From Latrodectus hesperus (Eukaryota > Arthropoda > Arachnida > Araneae > Theridiidae), in the NCBI GenBank assembly GCA_037975125.1, contig CM075860.1:26082670-26146669 (forward strand): a stretch of 64,000 nt of DNA, given 5' to 3'. A program made the position numbers and the translations under genes. Below, in pieces: positions 1 through 12,621 of the stretch. A model generated the notes under the pieces. The model was given only the letters and a program-made list of their open reading frames with translations. It did no database searches and was not told the origin of the DNA. How positions within the stretch are numbered: position 1 is the first letter of the stretch; each line of letters opens with the position of its first letter.

Positions 1-1
1 G

Positions 2-211
2 GCTCTATCTCGTTTTTTGAGTGGTCACATTAGTTCCCTCACCTTCCAGCAGGGTCGGAAACTCTTTACTGAGTGTCACTGGTGTAGGGCCGCACAGGCT
101 TCCCCCAACCATATTCTCGAGTGCCTAAATTTTACTGCTCGTGAGATTTTGAAGGACCCTTTACTGTTTTTAGACTTTTTGGAGATTTTTGGTTTTATGG
201 AGTTGGTGTAG
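2..211 (+). pseudogene. 3' end of non-LTR retrotransposon ORF2 (C-terminal tail after RNase H)
   Basis: An open frame enters from the left edge and ends at TAG (209-211). It contains ALSRFLSGHI, then a Cys-x2-Cys pair, a QASPNHILECL segment and a terminal FGFMELV. This pattern closes the RNase H-containing ORF2 of a non-LTR element, and the same C-terminal pattern recurs in two other copies here (11868-12007 plus, 17848-17969 minus). In the element the protein makes cDNA by target-primed reverse transcription. Only about 69 codons are inside the window, so I cannot tell whether the copy is full length. The frame is intact where visible. A hairpin and an (AAC)n tail follow. The family name is not certain; it is LINE-like, in the Jockey/R1/I group by general appearance. 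Confidence 0.75.
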
Positions 212-251
212 CAGAGCTACACCAACTGGATTAGTAACAACAACAACAACA
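201..251 (+). repeat. Non-LTR 3' terminus: hairpin plus (AAC)n tail
   Basis: A perfect 12-bp stem (201-212 with 216-227) with a 3-nt AGA loop overlaps the stop codon of the preceding ORF. A short GGATTAGT spacer and an (AAC)5 tail at 236-251 follow. This is where the element's RNA would be recognised for target-primed reverse transcription. Confidence 0.75.
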
Positions 252-1075
252 GTAAAAGGAAACTAAATTGATGCATTTTTCTAGAATTTACAGGTAATTA
301 CTTTAGGATCCAATTATTATTCCAGGAAGATAGTTCTTGATTCTGGAAGTTCCAAGGTTGCTGTGAGAAATTCTTCCTTTTTTTCCATGGCGATCAGAGT
401 TAGCTGCTTGTCTTAAGCACATTTATGAGAAACATGATTCAGCGGGAGAGTTTTTCATGAGTAAGACGTGACTCTAGACTACGCGGCTACAACAAAACTT
501 GAGATAAAAACGTTCAATAATTTCATAAGGAAGTTTTCTTGATAGCAACTAATGTTTCGATTATATTGCTTAGTATATTAAAAGTGAATCTGATTTTTCT
601 GATTCTATCGACACATTTAAATGATTTTTGGGAAATGAAAGGGACTTGGAAGTTGATATTTTTAAGTAATTTGATCAATTTTCAAATTTCTCATTTTCTT
701 ATTCTTGTCAAGCTCCTTCTTTGCTTTGTAAGAAAGAGATCCAAAGATAGTTAATCAGAAAGTGAAAAAATATAAAGTCCAAATTATTAGAAGGTTTTTA
801 TGAAACATTAATAATTTTTTTCTTTTAAATGAAAGTTTTTAGTTTTGATTCACAATAATCCAAATTTAGATTACTGAAGTATTAAATATTCAATACAATT
901 ACATATTTAAGTAACTCTACTTGACTCTTATATACACAGTCAAGTCATTAATTTGACCACCTGTCAAAAGTCAGAATAACCATTTTTCGCAGAGCGGACT
1001 GCTGGCGAGACGTGGAAGAAAGACAATTAGGTACTTGAAGGTGTTCATATATAGATACATAGGGGTGTAGAAGTA
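252..1075. other. AT-rich DNA, no gene recognised
   Basis: Stop-rich in all frames. The 71-codon open frame at 539-754 has low-complexity hydrophobic content and no recognisable domain. I see no promoter, RNA gene or repeat here. Confidence 0.5.
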
Positions 1076-1380
1076 ACTCCAGACTGTATTTTTAAGTAAA
1101 TAGGTTTGGAATATTCGCCCATCACCTAGTGATTCTTAATTTTGAACCTTAGTCAGGTGACGAGGTCCCACCTGAGTTGGCATCCCCCTTTCCACATCCC
1201 CATCACACCAGCGGAAGGAATTTGGAGGCCACATATTAACATGGATACGTTCTCAGCCCACAAAGCTCCAGTAAGTGAGGAAGGGAATGTGGTCACCCTC
1301 CCAATTACTGACCGCTACAAATGATGCTTCACTTTGCTGGTCTTAATGGGAAGCGGCGTAAAACTACTGAGACACTGGAG
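1076..1380 (+). repeat. Dispersed repeat, family R1, copy 1
   Basis: The block includes TTTGGAATATTCGCCCATCA, then GTCAGGTGACGAGG and CACCTGAGTTGGCA, then CACACCAGCGGAAGGA. It aligns with the repeats at 3530-3690 (plus) and 27940-28090 (minus). It is GC-richer than its surroundings and noncoding; the 60-codon frame through it is not a real gene. It abuts the degenerate Tc1 element at 1382. Confidence 0.6.
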
Positions 1381-1381
1381 C

Positions 1382-1903
1382 TCACTTGAAGATATTCACT
1401 GGGATGTTAAGCCATACTAATTCTATTGCCGTGGCTAGTTGCGCTAAATTACCTGGATGAGGATCCATGCCACGAGGAAACCGATCGAGATGGTCCCACA
1501 GAGTCTCGACTGGGCTCAAGTCAAGCAAACTTGCAGGCCAAAGTAGAACGGTAAGCCCATTCTGGTGCACTTCGAACAATGCATGTACACTGCCAGCTGT
1601 ATGACGCCTCGCATTGTCCTGGGGTAGATGCCATCATCATGAGGGAAAACAGTGCGCATATAGGGGTAGATATGGTCTGAAAGGATAGATGTCTACTTGT
1701 ACTGATCCAACGCTCCTTCCACAATGATGAGTGAACACAGAGGATATCAGGAAAACATCCTTCAAATCCTAATGTTCCCGCCTCCAGCTTAGATTGTTCC
1801 AGCAGTGGTTGCAGAGTGTTTGCTTGCAGAAGTTTCACGTCATATACGCCAACCTGCTGCTGTCCGATGGAGCATAAAACATCATTCATCGATAAATACC
1901 ACC
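1382..1903 (-). pseudogene. Degenerate Tc1-like transposase
   Basis: Read on the minus strand from about 1903, several frames together give the catalytic core of a Tc1-family DDE transposase. They show a VVFIDE block (first Asp), QDNARRHTAGSVHALFEVH (second Asp, 1570-1625) and WPASLLDLSPVETLWDHLDR (the Glu of the triad). The C-terminal fragment ends LNIPVNIFK. The enzyme would cut and paste its element at TA sites. At least two in-frame stops and two frameshifts separate the blocks, and the N-terminal DNA-binding region and terminal repeats are not evident. It is an old, dead copy, unrelated at family level to the better-preserved elements at 46.9 and 52.3 kb. Confidence 0.85.
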
Positions 1904-3529
1904 TGATATTATAATTTGTATAAATTATAAATAAATTCTAAGTGAGATAAACTAGTTTGTTTACAAAAAATTATATACGATAAGTTATTTACTTTGTAAG
2001 CAAATTAGTTTGTAGAGTTACACAAAATATTGGAGCTTTCAATTTTTACTAATGAGATTATAAAAAAGATTTTCGTATGCTCGTAAATTAACTTACAAAT
2101 GCCTCTTTTAGAATGATTTGGAATGTCCTTCAAACAATACAATGTACAATATACGCTCACTTTTATGAACCTCTAATATACAAATTCTCACATTTTAAGA
2201 ACTGATGCTTAGTTTCAAATATAGAAGAATGATAATTTTAATTCCTATTTACAAAATAAAGTTTTGAAAAAGGCATTTTCTTTCGAAATTATTTTCATAT
2301 GTTTGAATTATCTTTCATCATATGGTAATTTTATTTTATGAGAAATCTGAATCGATGTTCTTAATGGAGAATCGTATAAATCCTTCAAATTGTTTATCAC
2401 TAACTGCATAGAAGCTGATGTTGAAGCCCTGAATGTTGTTAACGCATTTCGTGATGAATTTCTCCTCTCTATTCTGTTTCTCATTTTATATTTCATGCAT
2501 CAGAGTACAATATTCGGTACTTATTTATTATACCGTCAAAATTTTTTTGCCATAAAAATGCGTCGTTGGAGTTTTACGTCGTTGCAAATTTAAATATTTT
2601 TTTTTTTCAAAATGGGAAGGAAGACTGAATAATTTACTTATATCTTGATTGAAGCAAATAGACAAAAGCTTTCTTTGTGACTTAGATGGCGCTAAATCGC
2701 ATCATTAAACTACATATATTTTTTCAAAGATATGGTTGACGGTATAATACGTGTAAGTGCCCAATCTTCAAATGCTTATATAGTGAAGTACTTTTGCATG
2801 GAGTGACCATGGTTTTGAATCCCTTTATGAAATCAACATTTTAGTCACAATCCACTAATCAGTCTACATCTAAAATGTTGAAAAAACAATATAATGATCA
2901 TTTTTACCTACAAGATTTATTTATAAAAAAATACCGTAAGTAAGCATTTATTTAATAAAATGAGTGAAGATAAGTTCCTCATCTGTGAACTTCAGTAAAG
3001 AAAGCCACTGCCACCCGAAATTTCATTTCTAAACTTTTTGAACGTGGGTTCACATATAATTTGTAGTATTAGAGGATTAAAATATTGAGTAATAATGAAT
3101 ACGAATTTTCAAACATCAAATAACAAGAAAATGACACTTTTGTAGCAATTGTTTACACAACAAGAAACGAATGAATAACCAATAGGTTTGAGTACTTTCT
3201 AGAGAAAAAGCAACAGTGAAATGCTTTCTTACATAGATAAATTGGAAAAATATGTTTTTTAAATGTAATTTTGAAATAGAAAAGAATAAGCGATTAGTTT
3301 TCATGATAATAAAAATAAAAATATATGGAAGATAAGTGAGAAAAAAAAAACAAATAATAATATACTTATATGAGGGTTTTAATTTCTTCAATACTTTTGA
3401 ATTAAAAATAAAGAAAAAATACATGTAAATGCTATTTTCTAAGCCAAATTACAATTTAATCTCACTAACGTTCGAGAAAATAGAGCCCCACAAGATAACT
3501 TCTTATGCACTATGGATATATCTACATAT
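1904..3529. other. AT-rich DNA, no gene recognised
   Basis: Long A/T runs and dense stops on both strands. The open frames at 2308-2593 overlap on opposite strands and look like chance. The 102-codon minus frame at 3116-3424 is Phe/Ile/Leu-rich with no family resemblance. Confidence 0.5.
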
Positions 3530-3690
3530 ATAGCGATGCAGGCAAACAACGGACTGTACTTTAAGGTTAAAAAGTTTGGAATACTCGCCTATCACCAAGC
3601 ACTTCGTAAATTTGAAATACGGTCAGGTGACGTCAAGTCACACCTGAGCTGGCACCTTCCTTTCCTCACGCACCTTACAATAAATTATGT
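3530..3690 (+). repeat. Dispersed repeat, family R1, copy 2
   Basis: It carries GCAGGCAAACAACGGACTGT, then GTTTGGAATACTCGCCTATC and ACGGTCAGGTGACGTCAAG, then CACACCTGAGCTGGCACC. It matches copy 1 (1076-1380) and the reverse complement of copy 3 (27940-28090). It has no coding potential, and its termini are not defined. Confidence 0.6.
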
Positions 3691-3980
3691 TTATATTAGG
3701 ATATAGATAAAACATGATCTTTTTTCTATTATTTATTGATGAATTTTGAAGAAAGATTCTTTTTTCCATACGTTGCAATCCCGATAAAAATATAACCACA
3801 TACCATTCCCCGTCAGAGAGCTACTTTCCTTAATATGAAATTATTTAGAATTTAAGAAGATAATAAATAGCACTATTCTAAGCAAATCTCTTCCTCTTTT
3901 GTACAGAATTGTAAATAAATGTTTTGATTATCCACAGCTATAAATTAAATACTTTTATTTACAAAGTAGCATAAAGTAAT
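3691..3980. other. AT-rich DNA, nothing recognised
   Basis: No ORF or repeat is evident between the R1 copy and the R2 repeat. Confidence 0.5.
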
Positions 3981-4170
3981 GAGACACAGAAAGCGTTTGA
4001 GGCTGTCAATTGAATTTCCTGCTTGCTTTTAAAGGAAGTTTACTAATGGAACTTCTAATGAAGGACTTGATTTAGTTTTCTCTTTAATCAATGAGACCAT
4101 TTCAGGAAATTCAGTGAGAATTACATTGTAATCTCCCATCCCTTAAATGACAAGTCGTTCTGAGTAATGA
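3981..4170 (+). repeat. Dispersed repeat, family R2, copy 1
   Basis: It contains GGCTGTCAATTGAATTTCCT, then AATGGAACTTCTAATGAAGG. The same elements occur in the same order at 9441-9640 (GCTGTCAATTAGAATCCCGG, then AATGGAATTCCTAATGAAGG). It is noncoding and of unknown class. Confidence 0.5.
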
Positions 4171-7100
4171 GTAATCTCAATTGTTTTGAGAAGTGTCCAG
4201 TGAAAGTTGCTTAATAAAGTGTTCAAATTCGTTAATTCTTTAGTCCTGAAAATTATGTTTTTTCCTTCTTTTTAATCTCGGAGAATATCAAAGGTTTTTG
4301 TTTGATTTCGTTTCATAAAATGGTCCTAATGAATTTTTAAAAAGACTTTCAGGCTTTCAAACAGGAATAACAGATTTGAAATGCACTTTTATGAAGAAAC
4401 TCTTTGCAGTGATTGCAAATTTTATAATTTATTTCAACATTTTTGATAATCTGTTTTGTTTACTTTAATTCACTTAAAATATTAGTAGTAGTAATATGAC
4501 AGAAACAGTTTTGGAGCTGTATGCTCGTAGGCTCATAACTCACATTGAGTAAAATTGAGTTTTTTCACAAAACTCGTCAAAAATTTAGAACACCATTTTT
4601 GAACATCTTTAAAATATTAATATTTCACACATTATACCTAACTGGGATATATGCACGTAATTTATACACTTCCGTTTCCAAAAATATAACTCAGGCTAGA
4701 AATTTTCTTACATTGTTATTTTAGTTAAATTTAAGATAGTGAAGAGTACAAAATATTATTCGATGAATAATCTGTACGTTCAAGAAATAAGGCCAATATT
4801 TATCGGAAAATATACATTCTTTAGCTCTCTCATTTTAAATCATTAAAATGTAATTATTTTTTTCGTTTAAAATATTCTTAAATCATAACCGTACTTCGTT
4901 AATCATATTTGATTTTTCACATAATCTCTAAGTCTTTAAGGTAAAATGTTTTAGTACTCACGCGTAAGACATCGAATAAGAATTATTGCATTTCTTATAT
5001 TAAAAACAACGTCAAGCATTAGACATTTTGATTTAAATGCAGTTTTTATATATATATTAATAAATTTTTTATTTTCCCTCATTTAGAACCATCGTGCGAA
5101 AAGATTAAAAATATTTATGGTTAAATTTTTTAGATTGACTTGTTGAATTTATTTTACGGCTTATGAATGATTATTTTTCAATTGATGATAATTTGTTAAT
5201 ATAAAGTTTTATGATATTTATACCAAATAAAAAAATGTATAAAAGTAAACTCTATTTCTCACGATATTGTTTACACACTAAACACTGTAATCTTTTTCAA
5301 ATAAATTATAACTTGGCTTTCAATGATATTTTACTCCATAAGCTATATTTCAACATTCTACAAAACTGATCTGGATTATTAAAATTATAACATATACTGA
5401 TGTCACCAATGCTACTCATATGATCATGCAAAGGATAGATATCTAAAGAGGAGTTAAATTTTGCATGGATAAAAAATTTGCACAGATGAGGAAGTTTACA
5501 TTTTTTACTTCATATTAAATAAATATAGGTAATCAGAAAGTGAGATAATGCTTATTTTTTCCTGCGAAAATTTTAGATACTTTTCTGTTATAAACGCCGT
5601 AACGGGAAAGAAAAGAAATTGTAAATTATTGGGTAAAAATTCCATTGCATTTGTTCAAAAAAGCTTACGTGTTTAGAAACAACTAAAAAATAATGCAAAC
5701 CTTTTATATTTACATTTTATAAACTAAATTATCATTTATTGACAAAACTTATTTAAACACCAATGTTTATTTTTGGTGGAAACTGTTTCGCAATCTCATC
5801 GGTAATCGGTTGCGTAAGTATAATGTAACAGTACTTTTATATTATTTTTGCTTCTGCGTAAGAAACATGCTATTTCTTTACGATTATAAGCGGGCGTATA
5901 ATGGAAAAATAACAAGTTTTGCTATTTAATAAGATTTAATTTTAAATATCAGAAGAAAAATACAGCTTGCTGGTATTTCGAGAAATGGCAGGTATAATTC
6001 TGGATAAAAATTGCCATACATGAAAAATATGCTGATATTTTTAAGTATTATTCTTTAAAAAATAAATTATTAATCATAGGACACTTTTTAAATGAACTTT
6101 CAAATATTAATAATACTGATGTGAATATGATTAGATATCAATTTTAATGATATTATTTACTAATATTATTTTAATGATTAATATTTTACAATTAATTTTA
6201 ACTTCTTTGTACATAATTTTTTACTTCCTTGTTGCCTATCTATCTAAAAACATATAATTCATTAAAAAATATATAATTTTTAAACAAATATTATATTAAT
6301 TTAATTAAAATATTCCGTAGAGTTAAATTACATTTTTATATAAGCTTTGTATGAGTAAATTTTGTTAATTTAGAATAAATTTTTTTAAGCAGTAGTACAT
6401 ATGAATAGTTATGTTTTTTAAAGAACGTATACTTTAAATTAAAAACCTTATTTTAAAATTTTTTAAGAAAACTTGAAATAGTAGATTTTAACAATCATTT
6501 TACATAATTTTGTTGTATTTATGTTAAAATTTTAGCTACACAACTATTAGTTTAAGAGTCTTCGTAGTAAATAAATGAATAGTTACTGCATAAAGATGCT
6601 TACAGAAGGATCAAAAGTCCTGCCCATGAGCATCTTTGATTTTATAAATAAGGAAAGACAAAATATTAGTTCATTCAATACTAAATATCTAATTTGTCAC
6701 TTTAAAATAATGAAAAAGATAAAATTGAAGAAATTTCTATTCATGAGCGTTTAAAATATGATTTTATTCTTCAAATCAATACGGAGTAAATTCACATATA
6801 TAAATGTAGAAAAAAAGGATACCAACAAAATACAACTCTATGAATTCATATTTTTTTTCTCAAATGAGGTTCTTAATTCTTCTTAAATTGTCATTATTAT
6901 ATCATTACTGCGTAAGATTTTGTGACATTCCATCTCTGTCTCTTTTCGCTCTGTCCCAATTACATCAATGAGTAATTCTTAAAAATACCAAAATGTAAGG
7001 GAAGGTTGAGAAAAAGGAAAATGTTTGTAACCAGAGGGAGATTTTTCAATTATTTTCATTGCACAAGCTGTCGAAGTAACTCAGAGTTTAAATAGCTATC

Positions 7101-8335
7101 TCTTGGATTATTTTCTTCTTTGCGTTTTTAATAAAGTAGAATGAATCAAAAGTAGATTACAGTATTAATAGACGATCATCTTAAAGGTTATGATTGATGA
7201 GTCTGATATAAAATTCTTGACTAGAATGTTTTTTCACTGCTTTAATGATGCCAACAGATGTTCGGAAACAAGATTTAGTTTTATTTATATTGACGTATAT
7301 GTATTAAAATTTAAAGAACTATAAATTATTTAAATTTATCAATATTATTTTGCATTTATGTTCGGAGATATCGAACAAACATCTAGGTAGGATTTGTATA
7401 AATTCAATTAACTGATTAATGGTTTTAGAACCATTAAAAAGTTTAAGAGGTATAAAAAGAAATAAGAGCATATTTGGAAATATGAATTGTGCCGTATCAA
7501 TGAATCAAGAGTTATTCTTGAAGAATTTATAAATTTACATTTTATTAATTTAAAAATATTTCTTTTCCATTGATTTAATTCTCCCTAAAAAAATAAGTAA
7601 CTTTCTCACTGAAAAACAACTCACATTCTTTTCCTTTCTCTTTTTTAATTCATTGCCAAAAAATTAGCCATAACTTTTAATATAAAATTATTTCCAATTA
7701 ATACATTATATTTTTTAATACAAAAATCCTTGTAATGTATGCACTAGTTTTGAAACAAATTGATATTAAGTGAAAAATAAAATTAGAGCTTAGAAAACGT
7801 AGTGAATTAATAGTTTTGTTTCATTGTTTATATTCCTTTTCTGTATTTTTTTAAAAATCTTCTATGATATTTATAAAATTTTTTAGTTATTAAATTTTAA
7901 GTACTTCTCTAATATTTAATAAATAGATAAGCAAGAAATTTTGGGTATTTATTCATTAAATATTTAAAAACATTAACTAATCTTTAAATTTTCCAAATTT
8001 ATGTTACTGTAATATGTTATACATATATAAGTAATATCAAATGTATAATTATTTAATATTTGTAATGTGTATTTTTTAGAAGTAAAACACAGCATTTCAC
8101 AAACTAATCATTAACCTCTACGTATATTTTTATAACATGCGTTCGGCTTGCCTAAATGTTGAAAAGAAGTACAAGATTTATTTTAAACATTTAATAGCAA
8201 TTCTATGTAATATGTTATTTGTTACATACAGGAATTATTGCTATCAAGCATCATTTCAAGCGTTTTTTATTTCTATGTGTGCGTGTGTGTTTTCAAGAAT
8301 AATACATGTAATTTTTTCTACACAATTTAAACTGT
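4171..8335. other. AT-rich noncoding DNA
   Basis: About 4 kb of very AT-rich sequence with no open frame of note, no splice-flanked coding patch and no clear repeat. The small plus-strand frame at 8137-8337 ends at the microsatellite and is probably chance. Confidence 0.5.
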
Positions 8336-8793
<458 letters not shown>

Positions 8794-9440
8794 GCAATTT
8801 TTCTAGTCTCATTACAGTTTGTTTTTGTTACCCGTAAAACTTTTTACTTTTTTTTTTTATCAAACACTTATTTGTTTTCCAATTTAATTTTTTGAGCAGT
8901 GTAGCCTAAGAGAATATTTTCTGATTAAGCTTTTAAGCACTAAAATGATGCGCATTCAAAACGTAATTTCTCATTATATGATTATAATTGTTTGAGTAAT
9001 TCATATGAAATAAATCTTGTATGTACATATATGATAATTGTATATGAATTTACATTGTATTTGACAATTGTATATGAATATGTATATGAAATGAAAAGCA
9101 TATTGTCTACAGCAGGAAAGCACTTTACGAAAATTTGAATTTTGACAGATCAAAACTATATTCAACACTAATATGCTGGAGTTTAAAGAAATTCCTATAA
9201 CTAATTATAAAGACTGTATACCCTCACAGTATCATTCATGTAAGTAGAAGTTTACATTTAGAATGTGTTTAATATTTGATTGGTTCAAGTCAAAGCAGTG
9301 AAATTATTAATGTATAATGCCATATAAATGCCTGATTGACTTTAATGCAGTTGCCTTTTTTCTCAAAAAGAAGCAAGTATTATAACATATGAAAGTGATT
9401 TTATTCCTTTTATCATTCAGAACTGGAAGGTGGTAAGCGA
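8794..9440. other. AT-rich DNA, nothing recognised
   Basis: No ORF or recognisable element. A short ATTGTATATGAAT motif repeats at 9037-9078. Confidence 0.5.
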
Positions 9441-9640
9441 TGCTAATTGAGAACGTTTTATGCTGTCAATTAGAATCCCGGTTTACAAGAGGAAATGCTT
9501 AGAAATGGAATTCCTAATGAAGGGTTTAACTCAGCCGTTTACTCCTAATCAAATGCAAAGGAGCTTTTAATTAGAAATTCACCACTGCTATTTTAAAATA
9601 TTTAGCTCTGAATTGAGTAACCGCTTCATTACTCAGGAAG
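9441..9640 (+). repeat. Dispersed repeat, family R2, copy 2
   Basis: Diverged partner of 3981-4170 in the same orientation, about 5.46 kb away. The shared cores are GCTGTCAATT, AATGGAA and CTAATGAAGG. A downstream GAGTAAC/ATTACTCAG portion may also be shared. Confidence 0.5.
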
Positions 9641-9883
9641 ATTTCTGGTAGACTGATAAAGGGTGATTCAGCTGTTAAGAATATAGTGCTATTTATGTAC
9701 TTTACTTTTACATCAATTTGATATTTAGATGTTTAAAGACTGCTTATATATACAATTTAAATGTCTAAAAACCAAATTGCTGCTAAGTGATGTTTATAAA
9801 TACCCCTTATGTACTGAGCAGCCAATTCACTTTCTATTAAGTCTTTCACGGTAAAGAATTTATGTACACACATTAATTAACTC

Positions 9884-9887
9884 ACAT

Positions 9888-9942
<55 letters not shown>
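9884..9942. repeat. Compound (AC)n(AT)n microsatellite
   Basis: An AC run passes directly into an AT run, the same compound type as at 22172-22358. Confidence 0.95.
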
Positions 9943-9945
<3 letters not shown>

Positions 9946-10229
9946 ATGCTTTATTATTCAAAGACAAAGTTTTAAAGAAAAATAAACAGATAAATAGCAT
10001 ACACTTTAGTTAATGAAAACAAAAATTGATTCTCAATTTTTATTAGATTGCTGGCAATTACGCAATATTTGTTATGAGATTATAAATAAGCGGAAATGCA
10101 TGTCAAACAAATTGTGAGTATTATTAAAGTATCTGTGCTTGTATGCAGATATTTTATGTATTTCACACTTACACACACATCGTCAAATTTTGCATCATAT
10201 GAAAAACTAAGTTTTCTGATGGACGTTCT

Positions 10230-11060
10230 CTACGTTCCAGTCTCTACGAAGAGCTTATTTCAATTATGTATAAGAGTTTTGAAAATGTGAGAGAGATAAT
10301 TCTCGGTTCTTCGGGAGTTAGCTCTCACATATGTTTTTGTTCAATAAGATTATGATCAGGAGAAGGAGTGAGCAACTGCATTCGCTGGACATCCTCACCT
10401 TCATGAAAGCCTCCCACAAGAACCGCATAGTGACAAGGTGTATTTTTCTCCATGAATATGAACCCCGGATCGATAGCACCTAAAAACGAGAGAACATAAG
10501 GCTCAAGTACTTCCATTCTGTATTGTACAATGGTGACAAATACTAGCTCAATGCGAACAAGGTGTGTATTGTCATCTAGCATAATAAATTTCTACAGGAT
10601 AATATTTTTAAAAATAGAATTTTTTTTCTGTTATGTTTTTTAATCAAAATGTATTCCGCGTTTTCTCCAAATTGTTTTTCGTTAGCGAATTCATATGCAG
10701 ACTAAAGTAGGACTCGTTACTGTATATTGGCCAACTGTGACAAACCCTAATTCTGGTGCTTCAAATTCCAGTATAAACAAGTGAATTTCATGTTGAGGAA
10801 AATGCAAAATGCTAATCATACAACACATAGAAACCAACTCAAATGAGTCGCCTACAAGAAGTTTGCATCGAAATTAGTACTCTAAGCATGGCTGTTTGCC
10901 AAGAACCCATTTCTCACCACCAACTATATCTTTGACACATCGCAGCTATTTGCAACTATCGATTTTGGCGTATTATTGTTATTATGGGTCGGCTTTTACT
11001 GGACGTCGGTTAACATCTTCCGTACTTTAAAACCTTTGCAAAGGTCTTAATCAACAGCAC
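10230..11060 (-). pseudogene. Degenerate Tc1-like transposase
   Basis: The best segment is 10325-10582 on the minus strand. It reads LDDNTHLVRIELVFVTIVQY, then EVLEPYVLSFLGAIDPGF, then a block equivalent to the second-Asp motif (MEKNTPCHY), then SPDHNLIEQ at the third catalytic position. Higher coordinates give a SNESYFSL block that corresponds to TDESRFSL, with the first catalytic Asp now Asn. Near 11000 there is an NRRP segment typical of the linker after the helix-turn-helix region. Lower coordinates give a partial C-terminal RLERRER tail. Stops and frameshifts are scattered through it, and two of the three acidic catalytic positions are altered, so it is inactive. No terminal repeats were found. 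Confidence 0.75.
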
Positions 11061-11867
11061 ATGCAGAATCCAAAACATCTCAATTTGAGATCGCGTCTGA
11101 ATATCAGGAATTTATAATTCTTTCTTTCAGAAACATGGCCACATTTGACGTTATTATGTTATTATTTACCTTCCCTGGTTGTTTAACTCAGAGTTTAGTA
11201 AAGCATTTATGTGGAACCTGGCTCCTCTTCCTATGCAAAGTGTATCCATTTCATATTCATTTTGATGTGCGTGGATATTTTCCAATTCTGGACTATAATG
11301 CTTTGCGTATGTATAGTATTTTATCCTTATATAAAGTTATTTAACAAGTAATTGGGAACAATTTAGTCAATTTTTACATATTATATTTTACAAATTATGA
11401 TAAACTTTTAGACACCAGTTATATAAACATAAAAATAGAGAGCAATATAGAATTTAATATATTTTTTCACATCAATTTAATTATTTTATGTTTTTTGATG
11501 ATATTATGAAAAATTATTAAATATAAATACGAAATTTTATTTTTCATTTGAATTCCGTTATTGAATTATAAATAAAACAAATCAGCTACTAATAAAGTTC
11601 CAATTTAAAAAATCAAATTCTTTTGTATTTCAAGTCTTCAAGCATATTGTTGTTAGCTGCATTACTTACTCAGAGATCACTATATAAGTCAGGCAAGATG
11701 TCTACTCTTCTTAGAGGAGAGCCCTCAAGCACAAATGGAATACAGAATTTTGCCTTGGTGCTATTCAGATTGAGGTTGGCAACAGGCGTGATCAGACAAT
11801 TTTTAGAGATTTCGAAGTGGACACACTCGTGTACAACGTCATGCGACGGGCAACAAAATTTATTCAT
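11061..11867. other. AT-rich DNA, possible upstream part of a non-LTR fragment
   Basis: The frame at 11135-11344 is not recognised. Sequence from about 11680 may be degenerate upstream ORF2 of the non-LTR copy that ends at 12007, but the frames are broken and I cannot place it firmly. Confidence 0.35.
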
Positions 11868-12007
11868 TGTGTCTAAGATGCAATGCAACTCAAGCTGCTC
11901 CTACCCACCTTTTTTCCTGCATTGATTTAAATAAATGCCTGTTATTCTTGAGCTCTGAGGCTGTGCTTCGTTGTTTGAAGGTGTTCGGGCTCATGGACCT
12001 GGTTTGA
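11868..12007 (+). pseudogene. 3' end of non-LTR retrotransposon ORF2 (degenerate copy)
   Basis: One frame reads CLRCNATQAAPTHLFSCIDL, continues to KVFGLMDLV and ends at TGA (12005-12007). It has the Cys-x2-Cys, APTH and FGLMDLV pattern of the copies at 2-211 and 17848-17969. Upstream the frame is lost. A weak TGTTG/CAACA hairpin and a degenerate AC-rich tail follow the stop. The LTR retrotransposon inserted about 60 bp downstream. It is a dead fragment. Confidence 0.65.
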
Positions 12008-12071
12008 TGTTGCTGTCAACAAGGATGGGTTTTCTACAACACAACGACACACAGGTTTTTAAGTAAACAAT

Positions 12072-12331
12072 TGTTAGCAACAAATTGTAATATTACTTAT
12101 AAAATGAGTGGCCACTAGATGGCAGTGTTTAAGAGGTCATGTTGAGAGGTGTGTAGAAGTAATTGAGAAGAGAGATTGTAAGAAGGAGCTCACTATGAAG
12201 GAGCTACCTAAAAGATGTCTGTAAATATTCTGTAAATAAACCTTTAAATATTAGTAAATTTATAAGAACTTCTTCCTTCCCCTCCTAAGCTACTGACTCG
12301 TCATCTGACAAATAGTATGAAACCGATAACA
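12072..12331 (+). repeat. 5' LTR
   Basis: Begins TGTTAGCAAC and ends CGATAACA. An AATAAA signal at 12235-12240 could direct polyadenylation in the R region. By eye it matches the 3' LTR base for base at a constant offset of 4927. Confidence 0.95.
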
Positions 12332-12621
12332 AATCAGAAGAGGGATATAACTCGCGACGCTTTCGGAATTGAGGTAGGCGAATTTTAATTGTTTCGTTTC
12401 GAAATGTATATTAACGTATTAAGTAACGTATTTTGAAGTAGTAAACGATATTTAAGAATTTTGAGTATAAGTATAAAGTATTTTCTTAATTTCGTTTGCA
12501 AAAAGTAATTTCGTTTTTAAAGAAACAATTATTTTCGTTTTGGATGAAGTAAAAGTAATATTTCGTTATTGATAAAGTATTTTTTATGTATAAAGTAATT
12601 AAGTATTATAATTTGTAAAGT
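12332..12621 (+). other. LTR retrotransposon leader (untranslated)
   Basis: AT-rich, GTAAT/TTCGT-rich sequence between the 5' LTR and the gag ATG. No ORF. Confidence 0.7.
12334..12345 (+). promoter_or_regulatory. Possible degenerate primer-binding site
   Basis: TCAGAAGAGGGA lies 2 bp inside the 5' LTR. It resembles the inner part of a tRNA-Leu type site (TCAGAAGTGGGA), but the leading TGG expected to pair with the tRNA CCA end is absent. The tRNA identity is from memory and uncertain. Confidence 0.3.

Noticed and set aside
3116..3424. 102-codon minus-strand frame
   Set aside because: Phe/Ile-rich chance frame in AT-rich DNA without family resemblance.
11670..11888. Minus-strand 72-codon frame
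   Set aside because: Opposite the non-LTR fragment, no domain, overlaps a plus-strand frame.
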